64,000 nucleotides of DNA, taken from positions 36,411,171 to 36,475,170 of the forward strand of contig CM060194.1 of the NCBI GenBank assembly GCA_030549335.1, read 5' to 3'. The notes beneath the pieces are model-generated. The model was not told the DNA's origin. It saw only the letters and a program-made list of their open reading frames with translations, and made no database searches. The stretch is from Pontederia crassipes (lineage: Eukaryota; Streptophyta; Magnoliopsida; Commelinales; Pontederiaceae). This document shows, piece after piece, positions 44,779-57,127 of this stretch (positions are counted from its first letter, which is position 1; each line of letters opens with the position of its first letter). A program made the position numbers and the translations under genes.

Positions 44779-47600
44779 AGTAGATGCTTATTGCACCGTA
44801 GCTACACGAGATATCTAAATATGAAGAACTAAATTGCATGCATTCAAGAGTGCAGGAGCTGTTTGAAAAATGTAATATTCATGAAATGTCAATGTGGATG
44901 GATAATAATGCCCTTTGGAACTAAAATGACATTCACAATTGCCCATGCTAAATTTCAAGTTCTTGAGATCTGCTGGGTTGTCTTCAACTCATTGGGTTCC
45001 CTTAGACCGACTGAGATAGGGGTATCGATTACTTCACCCTCAATGACTCTTTTATTTTTGTAGGTCCCCGACACCGTATAGGCAAATTCAATATTGGAGA
45101 TTTGAGCGCGTGCCTTACCGATATCCAGAAGTGTATGAAGGTTGAACTCTCCCACGTTCAAATCTATTCATATTCAAAAACACTTATTGAGGGATCGACA
45201 CTTATTGAGGTATCGCCGCTTACATATGGCCAGTCATTTTAATTATTACTCCTATTGTAACCGCAACACCAATCAAGCAGCGAATTACGTTGCGCATTTT
45301 GATCGCACACACAGGGATACTTTTTTAATGGACAAACCACCTCTAGTGTTGCCCAATTTTTGTACTCAAACTCCGGCAGAGCGATTAATATTAATGAAAC
45401 TTACTTTTTAAAAAAAAAGTTCTTGAGACAGACATCTGATCAAGTAAAGATGGGGAAGAAAAGATGGCGTGATGGCTTTATACAAAGGCACTGAATTGGC
45501 AAAAGCTGCCATCAAGAACAATGACAGTGTGAATAAAGGGATCACTGATGTTGCAATCTGAAAAACAGATCTAAAACTACAAGCAAATGAATGACGTGCT
45601 GAGTAGCACAGGAGGCGGCGCGTTTCAGTCGAGTTCCAACATAATGTTTCCTGCATTTAGCATCGAACTGAATCCATTAAAATTGACCAGAAAACAACTA
45701 CCAGTTCATCATATTTTTTTTCTTGTGATGATTCTAGACTTCACCTCTTTTGGAAGGCACGCATATCTTAACCAAGTGAAAACTGGGAATAATTATATCT
45801 AATTTTATTCTAGGACTTAAAACCATACCCACCCTAATTACAGTGTGCTGATCACTGTTTCGGTAGTTATGGACCTCATGGTAAAACCGAAAGAAGAGAC
45901 GTTTCTCGCTCGGCGCCGCACTATGCTCCGCTTCAACAAATGAGAGTTTTCGGTTGCCCATCCACAAAGATATCTCATTTAAATATGTCAATTATGACAA
46001 TGTCGACAGACAGCCACTTTAGAGAAGACAAAAAAAGGGGGCACTCAGTGCATGGCATAAGGGCAAAAGACAAACAAGTCCAAGGACCAAAGCATTAATT
46101 AATTAGTTAAGGTCCACTTGGGGGTTATACTTTGTTAAATAAATCATCATCAAGAACTAGGCAATACACATGGGGGTTCATTGATGGACAAGCTTTCCCA
46201 TATAAGGTAATTCTTTCCTGCCACCAACTTGGTTTTAAACAGAGCAAGCACCCTACTTTTAGCAAGTTGTGCAGCTGTATCTGAATCTAAAAGGAACATG
46301 TGAAGACTCCGTTTCCAATACATTGCTGGTGAAATTAAAGAGAGGAAATACCCCGTAAAGATAACTTACATCGTACTTAAGATGAATGTAATGATGGTGT
46401 GGCATTGTACTTCAACAACTTTGTTATTATTAATCATGAAAAGAAGTAAAAAATCGAAGCTTTGAGGTTGTCTGACAACAGAAAATAAATAAAAGAATGA
46501 AGGATAAGACTCACTTTTTCTGGACAATTGTCAAAAAGAGAGCAACAGCAGCAGCATGCAGGTAGAGCATCTACCTTGGTGCAGCTTATGGCATTATTCA
46601 TCATATCTCGAAGATCTATGCTCTACAGCTTTGAGTATCTCTCTAAAAAAAGTAGTGTACTTCCCACTGTTGGGGCACAAGGAGCATTGCCCTCCTCTGG
46701 AGCTTTTCAGATCCACTCTGCAGTACTAGAAACAACAATGCTTTCTCAACCTTTCAAATAAAAATCTCATAAACAGGTTATACACTTCATTTTTTTTCTT
46801 CTGGTGCAGGTTGGTGTTTAGCAGAGCAAGTTCTATTGGTGAATAATATACCGAAAGATTTGACTACTAATATAGCGGAATGACGTCGTATGATCCATAT
46901 AGCCGACCTAATGAGATAAGGCTTTGTTGTTGTGCAAATTGGTGTTTATTGGAAGTGCTTCAATGTCTGTAAAACACTTGTTTACGTACCAGAAAAAGTA
47001 AAGAAACCTTTTTTCCTCTCGTAAGCTGTCTAGCTCATAAACATATGCCTACACCCTCTCAAATAAAAATAAAAATAAACATATGCCTACACACTACACA
47101 GTATTTGAAGTGTGAATATATGCAAGTAAAATGTCGAGGTTAGCTTAGCATGTAACATAAAAGACTTCCTATGACAGAGAGAGAGGTCCCATGGTCAGCA
47201 AACAAAAATAGGTCATACTATAAAATCACTTTCAAGTTCCAAGAAGCCAAGACAAAGGTGCTTACTGCATTCAGGTGAGGAAATCAGCTTATTTTAGTTT
47301 CTACTAAAAGGCATTTCTAGAGCAGAAGATCACAGAAAAAAAACATATTTTAATGATAGAGATACACACAACTAATATCCCACGGTTGCTAATTATAATA
47401 GATTTAACAAAAGACTCATCAAAAGCAACAATCTGGTACACACTTATTTGCATTAAGGTTATAAGATGTGATCTTGAGGGAACTAACATAGTGGATACAA
47501 TGAAGAACCAAAAAGGATGAGCAATGTAGCTCATCAATGTGAAAGGATAGGGAAATGAGTTCATGTACATCACAATCAAGATGGAAGCAAAAGGAAGAAG
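44779..47600. other. Spacer between the LINE and MIR319
   Basis: Mostly anonymous sequence of moderate composition. Apart from the RNase H-like relic at 45142-45411 I recognise no exon. The part from about 46,000 on could include the 3' portion of the MIR319 primary transcript, but no splice or poly(A) evidence settles this. Confidence 0.4.
45142..45411 (+). pseudogene. Possible RVT_3 RNase H C-terminal fragment
   Basis: The frame includes NRNTNQAANYVAHFDR and later MDKPPLVLPNF, resembling the R-x-x-N-x-x-A-x-x-[LV]-A tail and the following PP motif of plant RVT_3 RNase H. It is on the plus strand, opposite to the nearby LINE, and not part of it. It is short and isolated, so uncertain. Confidence 0.35.
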
Positions 47601-47622
47601 GTACCTTTCAAAGATGAGGAAG

Positions 47623-47643
47623 AGGGAGCTCCCTTCAGTCCAA
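47623..47643 (-). ncRNA. MIR319: Mature miR319
   Basis: 21 nt, 5' U, begins UUGGACUGAAGGGAGCUC and ends CCU, identical to the common plant miR319 form. The ends are inferred from the family. Confidence 0.93.
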
Positions 47644-47810
47644 GTATGGAATGGAAGAGAGAGAATAATCTCCCGCATCATTCACTCATTCACAAAGTAG
47701 CTCAAAACTGCTTCTCTTCTACCTTACTGGAGAATCGGCTGATGCTTCTTTCTACTGAGTGTTTGAATGAATGAGTCGGCAGCTGATTCAAACTCTAACA
47801 ACCATCCATG

Positions 47811-47831
47811 AGTGGACTGAAGGAAGCTCTC
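47811..47831 (-). ncRNA. MIR319: miR319 star strand
   Basis: Minus strand GAGAGCTTCCTTCAGTCCAC region, opposite the mature arm with the few mismatches usual for MIR319. Exact ends are not determinable from sequence. Confidence 0.8.
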
Positions 47832-47833
47832 TC

Positions 47834-50800
47834 GAACACATTTCTCAATTCCAAAACAAAAATGTTCAGAAACACACTGCATGACCAAATTCATGAATCA
47901 AAGAAAGGGAAGAAGCATTGTTCAAAATACTCAATCTGATGACAGGTTAGAGAAAAAAAACTATCATCTGTTTCTAATTTTATGCATTTTTTTGCATATT
48001 CAAGGAATAGTTTGTTTCTCCATGAGATACCCCTAGATTGTGGAGCATATATTTCAACCGAGACGTATAAAGTCCTAAGGAGCTTAACGCGGCACATTGT
48101 AGCTCCTTTATGACTAGTTGAGGCAAAGAAATGACCCTAGATTTGTTATGAAAGATGATTGCTTTCTACCTAATGAGAAAAGTACTCTGTAAATACACTT
48201 CAAAGTCTGCTTAACTTTATTATCTTAACTCAAGCAGTCATAGATAAACAAGAAATATATGTTATATTCCAGGCCCAGGTATACGAAAAGTCACAGCCAA
48301 ACTTGTAAAATCAACACATACGTACATTGTTTTGAGAAAGAAAAAGCACAGAAGAAACCAAAATATCATGCGCTAACAGTATCTAAAAGCATATCCTCTT
48401 ATCTACAGTTCAAAAGAGTCCTCATTAGATCTGACAATTATATTATTATTTTTTCATGGAATCTTCAAGGGAAACAAATATCACGGTGACCTGTCAAAAA
48501 ATCAACTAGAACAATATGCATTCTCTCTGACAACTTCTTGTTGAAACAAATAATTAATAAGATATGTACATATTTATCTATTTTATTGTAATGAACTAGA
48601 TAAAATTCACAACCACACGAGAGAGAGAGAGAGAGACCTTCTAGGTTTCTCCAGATATGATGAGAAGAAAGCTAGACTCGCAGGAATATCTCAGGTTTGA
48701 TGAGAAGCATATCATATTGCAGGAGCACTTCATGTCTCGGCCAACATAACCCTAAAATTTTAGTTTCTAGGCAAAGCAGTTCGGATGGAAGAAGGAAATA
48801 TGTATAAGAATACGGAAAAAAGCATAACGTATTCTCAAAATACAGCGTTCCTGCCTTATAAATCCAGGATGGAGAGAATATTCCATATATTTATTGCAGG
48901 CACAAAAGCTTCCTTCGCTCTCCTCATGTCAACACAGTAACCTTGAAACGATCATCCATGACATAATCAGGCGTGAGTGAGACAACAATAACATGGAAAA
49001 TGACAGATAATTATCTATACATGACAAGAATACCAATCATACACACAAAAAAGAAGCTCATCAAACAAAAAGAACATGAGGAGCTTACGAACAATAGCCC
49101 ACAAAGCTCACATCCTGTTCACCAGGAGATGGAAGACCGTGTCAAAATAGACATAAATTTACGAGAGAGAAAGCTTACGGAGCATGGCCAGAGGATACCA
49201 ACTGGATCTCCTCCCAATTATATAAAGGGGAAAAAGAAAGAAAAGAGGAAGGAGGATCAGTGACATATAGCAACGGAGATGGGAAGTGAGTTGTTGTCTG
49301 CTGCCTCTCCTTTAACTCTTCATGTGAAGTTATAGGGGGATGGGAAAGCGACCCAGAGGCAGGAGGGAAATCTAAGGCAAAGTAGCCAAAAGGGATCCCC
49401 ATATCTGAGAGAGATCTTCGAGTCATCTAATCTTTAGGTGCAGAGATCTAACAGATGTGTCCAAAAGTCTACCATGAGCCCTCTCCCAGAGGGCAGCATC
49501 CAGCGTTCAATACTGTGGCTGAGAGAGAGAGAGGGGTACTGCTCTCTTTGACTGCCCTTCTCACCCCAAATAGGGAGGCCCAAACAGTACTAAGAAACAG
49601 TAGGAACAATGCTTTGCCCCTCAGATGCCACAGGGCTCTCTGGGGGAGGGGGGGGGGCGCCAATCCAGCTTTTTAGAAAGGCATAGGAGGAAAAAAAAAA
49701 TCCAGGACCTGCAATTAAAATTTTTGGGCCATGCTTGTGATGGTCCCGGGGCACAGAAGCTATGCCTTGAGCTTGTGCTGCTGATAAGTTCGTGTTGAGT
49801 CGATGAGATAAAAAAAATTAGGGGAGAAAAAAATGTGGACATGGATTAATGGTGTCACCGAGGTGACTTGGTTGTTTGTTTTGTTGGTTCACTGCTTTGG
49901 CCCAAGGTACATGCACGTTAGGTAGCCTTGTCCTCTGTCATTGTCTCTCTCCTCTCGCATGCACATTGGTGCTGTGCGAATGACTGGTCATTCGTGATGT
50001 TGTTGGCCTTCGTGCAGTTGTCCACAAGTCACTTCCAGGCTTCAAAGCAGGCCGTGCGAGGCCTCCAGTCCATTTTTATTGCAAAAACTTGACATAAATG
50101 CTCTCTTTCTCTCTCTCATCTAATTTTGTTAAGGTCAGGAAGTGGTACTGGACCTGCATGTGTGTAAGTGTCCGGAGGTTGCAGAGCTTGTGATTCTCAC
50201 GTACCAGTATGCGATAAACTTAAAAAAGAAATTCATGTAAAAATATTAATAAAAGCTCGTGGAAGTACTCGTAATTTAATGGACTTCTGGCGAGTGAAAC
50301 AGCCAAAATTTTTTACATAGCAACCAAAAGTTAAGGAATACTAACTTTTTTGCTTTTCTCAGTTACTTTGTTGGATCGAGGGCTTGGAAGAAATGACATA
50401 AAATATGAATATAAATTTTATTTGAATAATTATTTTATATTTAAAGAAATAAAATGAATTATATTTTTATTTCATTAAATTAATAGAATAAGAATAAATT
50501 AATAATTTCATATCAAATTAATTCTTCCTCTTCCTTTTTAGCGTTCTTTTTTTTCTACCCTCTTATTAATCTCTCGTCTCTTTTATATTTATAAACAAAT
50601 ATTATATTTATATTTTTTTAACATTTTAAAATAGATGAATAAAATAATTTATAATATAATATAAACGAACAAAAAAATAGGTCAAACAAAAGATAGAAGA
50701 AAAAATAAAACGTGATAAAGAATTTGTTAGTCATTAAATATTATAAATAGTTAAATATATAATGAGAAGTAAAAATGACTTTTATACAAATAAAATTTTT

Positions 50801-52049
50801 ATTATTCCACCTCATATCTTTTATAATCTATTATATAAAAATAAATTTTCTAATGACACAACATATTTCACTCTTCCATCAATGATCATATTACTCCACT
50901 CCACCGTCGGCTCCACCCTTTGTCAGTTATTTGCCAAATAAATAGTAAGAGAAAAGCAAGTAGTTGAAAATTTAATTGCTACTACTATGATCTATGGATT
51001 CAAATATTGCAAGAGACCGAGTTTATGATTTTTTTCAGTAAAAATATTATTATGAATTTTTCTATTTTGTTTGTTTTGCAACTAAATAAACGTTAGCACA
51101 AAAAAGTTCGAATGTAACACTAATGCATGCGCGTCATTAATGATGCATCGATCAACTTATATACTCATGTATGCAAATGACATAAAAACATTACAAAAGC
51201 AAAACATTTAATGTTTTAACATAAACGGTACTCAATTTACAAAAAAAGATTATCATTCATAGAGTTTTATAAATATCAATAGCTACGTGGACATTTATTT
51301 TATAACAGTACTAAACTATTATATTTCTATTCATGTGTCAAATGTGTCATCATAAGACTCACCAATTGCATATTTAAGTACAAACTTAGAAAACTTCTAA
51401 TGAGCTAAAAACCTAGGGTCGCCTTAATAGCATATAATCATAAGACATTTGTTAATTCAATAAGAAAAATATCAATCAATGGAGTAGTTAAATTATAAAC
51501 TATGAGTAGTTATCAATGATCAATTTGTAAATTATTATTTATCAATTTCCAATCAACAATCAATTTGGAAATCCAATTATCCATTAAACAATACTAATAA
51601 ACTGTTATCAATTAATTATCACCAATAACAATTATCAATTTTGACTTTGAATGAAAACATCAATCAATCTCCATGTAAAAAGATATCATATGTTGATTTT
51701 TTTAATTTTATCTTGGAGAGTAATCACTTATCAGGTGTGGATCATATTATATCCATATCTATCAATTAATCAAGGTTTGCACACTAAGATTACTTTCATA
51801 TGTATGAAAGAAACATCATATCCTCAATTATTATGCTTATTACATAAGGTAAGATAATCCTTTGCAATAGTTTATTTTAAAATTAAATAGTTTTATTCCC
51901 CAAACAATTTCTATTATATTTTCATTGACAAGTGAATATAAAAATTATAAATACTTCTCTTAACTTTTCAACTTGATCTTTCAAAATAATCACTTTCAAT
52001 AATACCTTTTTGTTAGTTAATAGAAGCATTAAAGTCATCATTTTTTTTA
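47834..52049. other. Upstream region of MIR319 and AT-rich spacer
   Basis: 47.8-50.2 kb is of moderate composition and may contain MIR319 promoter and leader DNA. It includes a (GA)n tract (48618-48636), C/T-rich runs near 50,100 and a G-rich run (49642-49658). 50.2-52.05 kb is AT-rich with no recognisable feature, although ATCAATTT-type words repeat near 51,470-51,650. Confidence 0.45.
49218..49224 (-). promoter_or_regulatory. Candidate TATA box for MIR319
   Basis: TATATAA on minus within CCCCTTTATATAATTGGG, about 1.4 kb upstream of the hairpin. On plus the same site reads TATATAAAGG, so the direction is ambiguous. No other support. Confidence 0.25.
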
Positions 52050-52755
52050 TTTTTAGCCCATCAATTAAAAAAATTAAATTATAATATTTATCATTCAAAA
52101 AAGAAGGCTCATTCTTTTCATTTTTTTTAGTTTTCCAATCTTTTTAAAGTTATTATGCTTTTTTAGTGAACCATATTTTTAAATTTTCGAATAAGTTTTC
52201 TGAAGTCTTGGTACAAAAATTTAATTCATCATATGAAGAGTTAGAATGTACCTTTTCGTTTGTCATAAGGTAAAAGTGAACTTCATCTTCACCACTTAAG
52301 AAAGATTTTTTTTTTCTTTACTTTCATCCTAAGTAGATTGAAAAGTGTTTTTCTTCCGTTTGGATGATTCATTTTCCTTGTCTTTCTTAGCAAAATTTGG
52401 TCATTTTTTTATAATGTTCAATATTGTTACATTTGAAATAAGTGGCTTGAATTTTATAAGTGGACTAAGGTTCATCTTTTCTTTTCTTTGTTTATTTTGT
52501 AAACTTGTGAACTTGTCTAATTTTCTTTTGCACGGAGAATTGATTTTCTTTAATTAATGTCCTCATCCTTTTTATTTTGTAATCCTTATCATTTGCCTTG
52601 AAAACTAATATTTTATTCTTATGAGATGTGCTTCTTCATCGTCCTTGATAATTAAAGTTGATAGTGATTTGTCGATTGACTTTCGTTAAGAGTAAATTAT
52701 ATGGAATACTATAAAGATAATTACATCTTAAAACAAAAGCATTCATACTTTGATA
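52050..52755 (-). pseudogene. Ty1/copia gag relic with primer-binding site
   Basis: Minus-strand frames carry a gag zinc-knuckle-like stretch YFKCNNIEHYKKMTKFC (about 52435-52385), in which the first Cys is Tyr, followed by an acidic linker (SGEDEVHFYLMTNEKV, about 52300-52245; SYDELNF) and FENLKIWFTKKA. This order is typical of plant copia gag. At 52748-52760 minus reads ATTGGTATCAAAG, close to the methionine-tRNA primer site, placing the 5' LTR immediately to the right. Stops and frameshifts are frequent. Confidence 0.65.
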
Positions 52756-52760
52756 CCAAT

Positions 52761-53060
52761 AATTCGATCAAAAAGCTCCAAGAGCCATAGGGTGAATTCT
52801 CAAGTTATAAAGATAGATCAAATTCATGAAAATCAATTTATCAGTAACAAACAATGCAGAAATGGCAAAAGTGCAAAGAACCAGAAAACTTTATTGACAA
52901 TGTCTAGTCATATCTTAGTCTACTCTCTATTTTTATATTTCTCACACCTTGAGATTGTCAGAGATGCACTAACATATTCCTTTATTCCAATAAGAATAAG
53001 AAAGAAATTCATTTTTACATATCCCTTTTTTCCACTCAAGACACAAGGACATATCTCCTC
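52761..53060 (-). repeat. Copia LTR, first part (interrupted by Athila)
   Basis: Begins next to the primer site with GCTCCAAGAGCCATAGGGTG, the counterpart of AAGACACCAAGAGAGGGAGT in the solo LTR at 8.7 kb. It stops at the Athila LTR at 53061. The following part, TTTACAATGAGATTTT, resumes at about 61232, as in the order CTC-TTTTACAAT of the solo LTR (near 9150-9170). Confidence 0.6.
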
Positions 53061-54927
53061 TGATGCGTAAAATGATGTAGCAAAATAAAAATCGCTAGCA
53101 AGTGCACTAGTCGCTCAAGTAATATAGTAAATAGGAATAAAGAGTGTCGAACCCACGAAAAATATTATTAATTTAATATCTGAATTTATAAATTAATAAG
53201 AGAGAAGAAAACATGGATTTTGGAAAAAAAGGGGTTTTTAAAAGTAAAATAAAATAAAGAAAACAAGATAAGATAATGTAGTGGTGTTGAAGTTAGGCCT
53301 TAGGATGAAAATAGATCAGGATAAATATTTGAATCATAAAAGATAAATTTAATCTTTAAAGATAGATTAGAGTCTTCCTAAAGTAATACAACATGATTAA
53401 CTTGTGATCTCCACGGCTGGCATCCCTCAACCTAAGCATGTAGAACTATCTCAAATTAATAAAAATTGAAGTCTCCACGACTGGTACCCTCAAAATCATA
53501 TTAAAATTAAGATGCATTAAATTGGATTCCCTAGACTATTAATCACTCCACAAACTAGTATAGATTAATAGACCACACAAATTTGATTCTCCACACATTA
53601 GTTATCAAATTTATGTCAATTATTAATTTCAAATAAAATCAATTATAATTAGTATAATAAATTCTGAAATTAAACACTCCACAAACTGGTATAGCCTAAT
53701 TCAAAAATCCAATTAACTAATATAAAAGCATTAAGCACAATTAATAATTGATCAGAAAAGATTAAAACAAATAAAATAGGGTCCAAACATTTCCCTTCAA
53801 TTAATAATCTCCTAAAATAAAAAGATATAAAAATATGGAATTCATTTTAGAAATTCCGGAGAGATAATAAAATACAAATAAAAATTGGAAAAATTACACC
53901 CAAAATAAAAAGTAGAGCTCTCGAATTGGGCAGACAGTCGGGCAGCCTCTCGGACATTCGGCCGTCGCACCTCTCTCCTCTTGGTCGTAGCCTGCAGAAC
54001 TCATGACTCGCCGTGGAAGAAACCTGAACTTTCGAGCACCCCTTGGGACGATGGCTTCTTCACGTATTTATAGGTGCGGATGGGTCTTTAGGTTGATTAC
54101 GGGCATAAATCATACAACTGGATTTAAGTCGATACCGTCTCGGCCAAAAAGATAAGTTCTTTTAACTATTACGCCCAAAAAGATAAACTCATCTTATCTT
54201 TACCCTCAAAATGATAGACTTTTCTTATCTTTACCCCTTCTTGGAATCTTGACCAAAATGATAAACAATTATTATCTTTACTCCTTTTCATTACGCCCAA
54301 AACGGTAGAGTCTTCTTCAATTTTGGCCAAAACGATGAGTTCTTGTCATTACGCCGAAAATGGTAAAGACTTCTTATCTTTACTCCTTTGATCAAATCTT
54401 GGCCAAAACATTAAGTCACTTCTTCTAATCTCGCCCAAAATGATAAGTCCTTTATCCTAATCTCGGCCAAAATGAAGAAGAGTCCTTTAATCATTACGCC
54501 CAAAATTACAACTATTTTTATGCCCAAAAAATCTCAAGTTGCATTGTTTTTACCCCCAACGATGTCATCCATAAAACTTATCTAATGAAATGATAAACTC
54601 ATTTACGCCTTCATCTGATCTTCGGCCGTAAGATCTTTGTATTCGAATTGCGGCGATAAATCACATTGCAACTGAATTGTGGCCGATACGTTAATAATTC
54701 ATTTAGTATAATCCCTCGAATAATTATGTATTCACCCTTTCCTGCAAAATAAATATCAAATTTTAATTAATCCATCCATAATTAAAATATTCAAAAAATT
54801 AAAAATAAAAATCGATAAATATGGAATTATGACTAAAAGTGACTAAAAATGATGCATGCCATGATCAAATTACATAAAAATTAATTAAAATAAGAATCTA
54901 AAATATATTGTATTTTTGCATGCATCA
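53061..54927 (-). repeat. Athila-like 3' LTR
   Basis: TGATGC...GCATCA, 1,867 bp. A TATA box CCTATAAATACGTG lies at 54061-54074 on minus. Upstream of it (54,120-54,660) the words GGCCAAAA, ACGCCCAAAA and CTTATCTTTACTCC recur in a loose tandem pattern. Confidence 0.93.
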
Positions 54928-54942
54928 AACTCCCCCAAGCTT
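54928..54942 (-). other. Athila polypurine tract
   Basis: Minus strand AAGCTTGGGGGAGTT directly abutting the 3' LTR. Confidence 0.8.
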
Positions 54943-56149
54943 AAAGTCTTGCTTGTCTTCAAGCAAAAATTCAAAAGCAAAGCTCAAGAACAAGAGTTTC
55001 ATCATAGCTTTCATATTATCAACTGACTAATTTTCTCACACAGTTCTTCTGCATACATACTACTCAGCACCTTATCATTTTCCATGCACTTAACTTCATA
55101 GAGGTTCTGAATGCTACACAAATTTAAACAATTTCAAATTCAGCCTTGTAGAAGAATAAATTTCCTGTCAAATAATAGCATTAATATTGAAAACATAAGT
55201 ATTAATTGAGCTTAAAACTTTTTCTTTTTCTTTTCCTTTTTTTCAACTTTATTTTCAATTATTTTAAAAGTTCTAATCTTCAAGCAAGATTGCACATGGA
55301 AGTCCATGTAACGGACTTTGGACTGATGACTCCTAGACCAGATGGCCTTAGGGCAACAGGTGATGAGGCACCCCTCGAGTTTACTTGCCCGAACAACCAA
55401 GGTTCTGAATGAAGAGTTCGAACTTATCCATAATTCAGTACTCATGTGCTTCTCCATATTTCACAAGATGGTCTTGTAGCAGGTTTTCGATCGACGGATC
55501 TCAGAGCAGTTGCCCTTAGGTCGGCAGGCATGAACTCCTACGAATCTAATTATCCGAACACACCTTAGTTCCGGATAATACTTTTGTACGTACATATAAC
55601 TTTATTCTTTTTTTACTATTTTTTTCACATTTTTTTTAGCTCAAGGAGTACTTAATATGGTCAATACAAAGGCTACTACTTTCAAGCTTAAAAGAAATAA
55701 ATAAAAAAGGCATGAATATGATTTTGTCGTCTAGTCATTCATAGTTCTACTTAGCATAGGCACATAGTCCATAAGTTTGATACTAAAATAGCAAGTGATA
55801 AGAAAGAAAAAGCATTCAAATTTCATCAGTTAACGATATGTCTTTGAATTTTTACTTAAAGATAATTAAAATAGTAAGGCAAGAGTTTGTAAGATGGTAG
55901 CAAAAATAAATGCATGCAATGGTATTTTTGGGAAATTTTTCAATTTTTTTTATTTTTTCAAAAACATATGCAAACATAAGCAAATAAAAAGAAGGAAACA
56001 TGCAATGCATGAAATGCAAACTCCCCCAAGCTTGAACTAGACACTGTCCTCAGTGTTAGACCAACAAGGGAAAGAGATACAAATATAATAAAATGAAAAA
56101 ACTAAAGAAAAAAAGAAAATAAAGAAAAGGAAAAAGACACAACCGGATT
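54943..56149 (-). other. Athila-like 3' internal region, non-coding
   Basis: No long open frame. There are two related phrases near 55,290-55,400 and 55,490-55,580: CTAGACCAGATGGCCTTAGG then CTTGCCCGAACA, and GTTGCCCTTAGGTCGGCAGG then ATTATCCGAACA. Confidence 0.45.
56018..56056 (-). other. Second polypurine-like tract with GAGGACAGTGT motif
   Basis: Minus reads ACACTGAGGACAGTGT (56056-56041), then CAAGCTTGGGGGAGTTTGCA. This pairing of a GAGGACA palindrome with an AAGCTTGGGGGAG tract is characteristic of Athila 3' regions. Here it lies 1.1 kb before the functional tract. Confidence 0.6.
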
Positions 56150-56780
56150 TACTGTTTGTGGGGTGACGAAGTGGTTGGTCTCAGCCTCAATATATATATT
56201 GGTGGAGAGATGCTTGGCCGATTCGATGAAGGTGCCGGCCGCAAAAGCTGAAGAGACTCGGTCGAGATTCTTGTGGTGGTAGTGTTATGAACTTCTTGGC
56301 TGCAAATGGTGTCGGTGGAGAGGTGATATCGGCCGCAATTGATAGAGGTGGGTTTGGCGGCTGAGGTGATGGCTCTCGGCCGCAATAGGGTCTCGGCCGA
56401 TATGGGAGTTCTCGCCACAATAGGGTCTCGACCGATATGGAAGAAAGAGAGGGGCGTTGCGGCCGATATTGTGACAGAGACAAATGGAGGTTCTCGGCCG
56501 CATATGATCTTGATGAGAAGAGATCTCGGCCGAGAATGATGACGATGACAGCTTGGCGGCAAAATTTTGTGGATGAAGATCTCGGCCGATAGTTGAGAGT
56601 CTCGGCCGATAAATAAGAAGAAGCTTGGCCGTAATGTGGTGTGGATGAATATCTCGGCCGAGATTTGCTTAAGGCTGGTTTCTCGGCCGCAACAAAAGAG
56701 AAAGGGCCGCAATCGTAGGTTGTCGGTCAAATCCATTGGAGTGTGGGCACAAACTTTGTGTCCGACGTTCTCCCCTTGCA
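56150..56780 (-). repeat. CGGCCG-rich repeat block
   Basis: About a dozen copies of TCTCGGCCGATAT / TCTCGGCCGCAA, spaced 20-60 bp. A 210-codon minus frame (56781-56149) runs through it, Arg/Ser/Pro-rich and without a recognisable domain. I regard it as repeat-derived, though it lies where an Athila env-like frame could be. Confidence 0.6.
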
Positions 56781-57127
56781 CATAAATTAATTAGATGACT
56801 CCATAAAAAAATAAAATTTTTAAATAAAATAAAACTATTACAGAAACTAATTCTATCTAACTAAGATATTAGTTAACAACTAATTAGAAAAATAAAAGGA
56901 TAGAAATAGTTCTGATTTATAGTCGTCAGCTTGACTTAGTCCTGATGAAGATCAAGGCCTATTTTGCTCTTCTCCCCTTGGATTTTTCTTTGTTGCTCGG
57001 GAGGGAGTCCAGTGTACGTTCTTGTCGCCATCTGGCCTAATTGTCTTTCCAAATTTCAAATTGATGCATCCTGACTCGTGGCTCTAGACTCCATATTCTT
57101 TTGTAATGCTTGCATGGTGTCTATCAT

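Larger units (their letters stand above)
47622..47833 (-). ncRNA. MIR319: MIR319 precursor hairpin
   Basis: On minus, the 3' arm contains the exact 21-nt miR319 sequence beginning TTGGACTGAAGGGAGCTC (47643-47623). The 5' arm contains its partner AGAGCTTCCTTCAGTCCACT (about 47830-47811). Between them lie the further pairing blocks typical of the long MIR319 fold-back: GACTCATTCATTCAAA (about 47778-47763) against GTGAATGAGTGAATGATGCG (about 47694-47675). Length (about 212 nt) and arm order fit plant MIR319. The mature RNA guides cleavage of TCP (class II) mRNAs controlling leaf growth, and of some GAMYB-type mRNAs. A 125-codon frame across it on the same strand is incidental. Confidence 0.97.

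Noticed and set aside
44863-44975. MPFGTK phrase resembling gypsy reverse transcriptase (VMPFGL)
   Set aside because: Neighbouring motifs do not match, and no further retroelement domains lie in frame; likely chance.
46528-46761. 77-codon plus frame starting MSKREQQQQHAG
   Set aside because: No family recognised, no splice or promoter support, and the minus strand is equally uninformative.
47304-47681. 125-codon minus frame
   Set aside because: Overlaps the MIR319 3' arm; no domain. The hairpin explains the sequence conservation.
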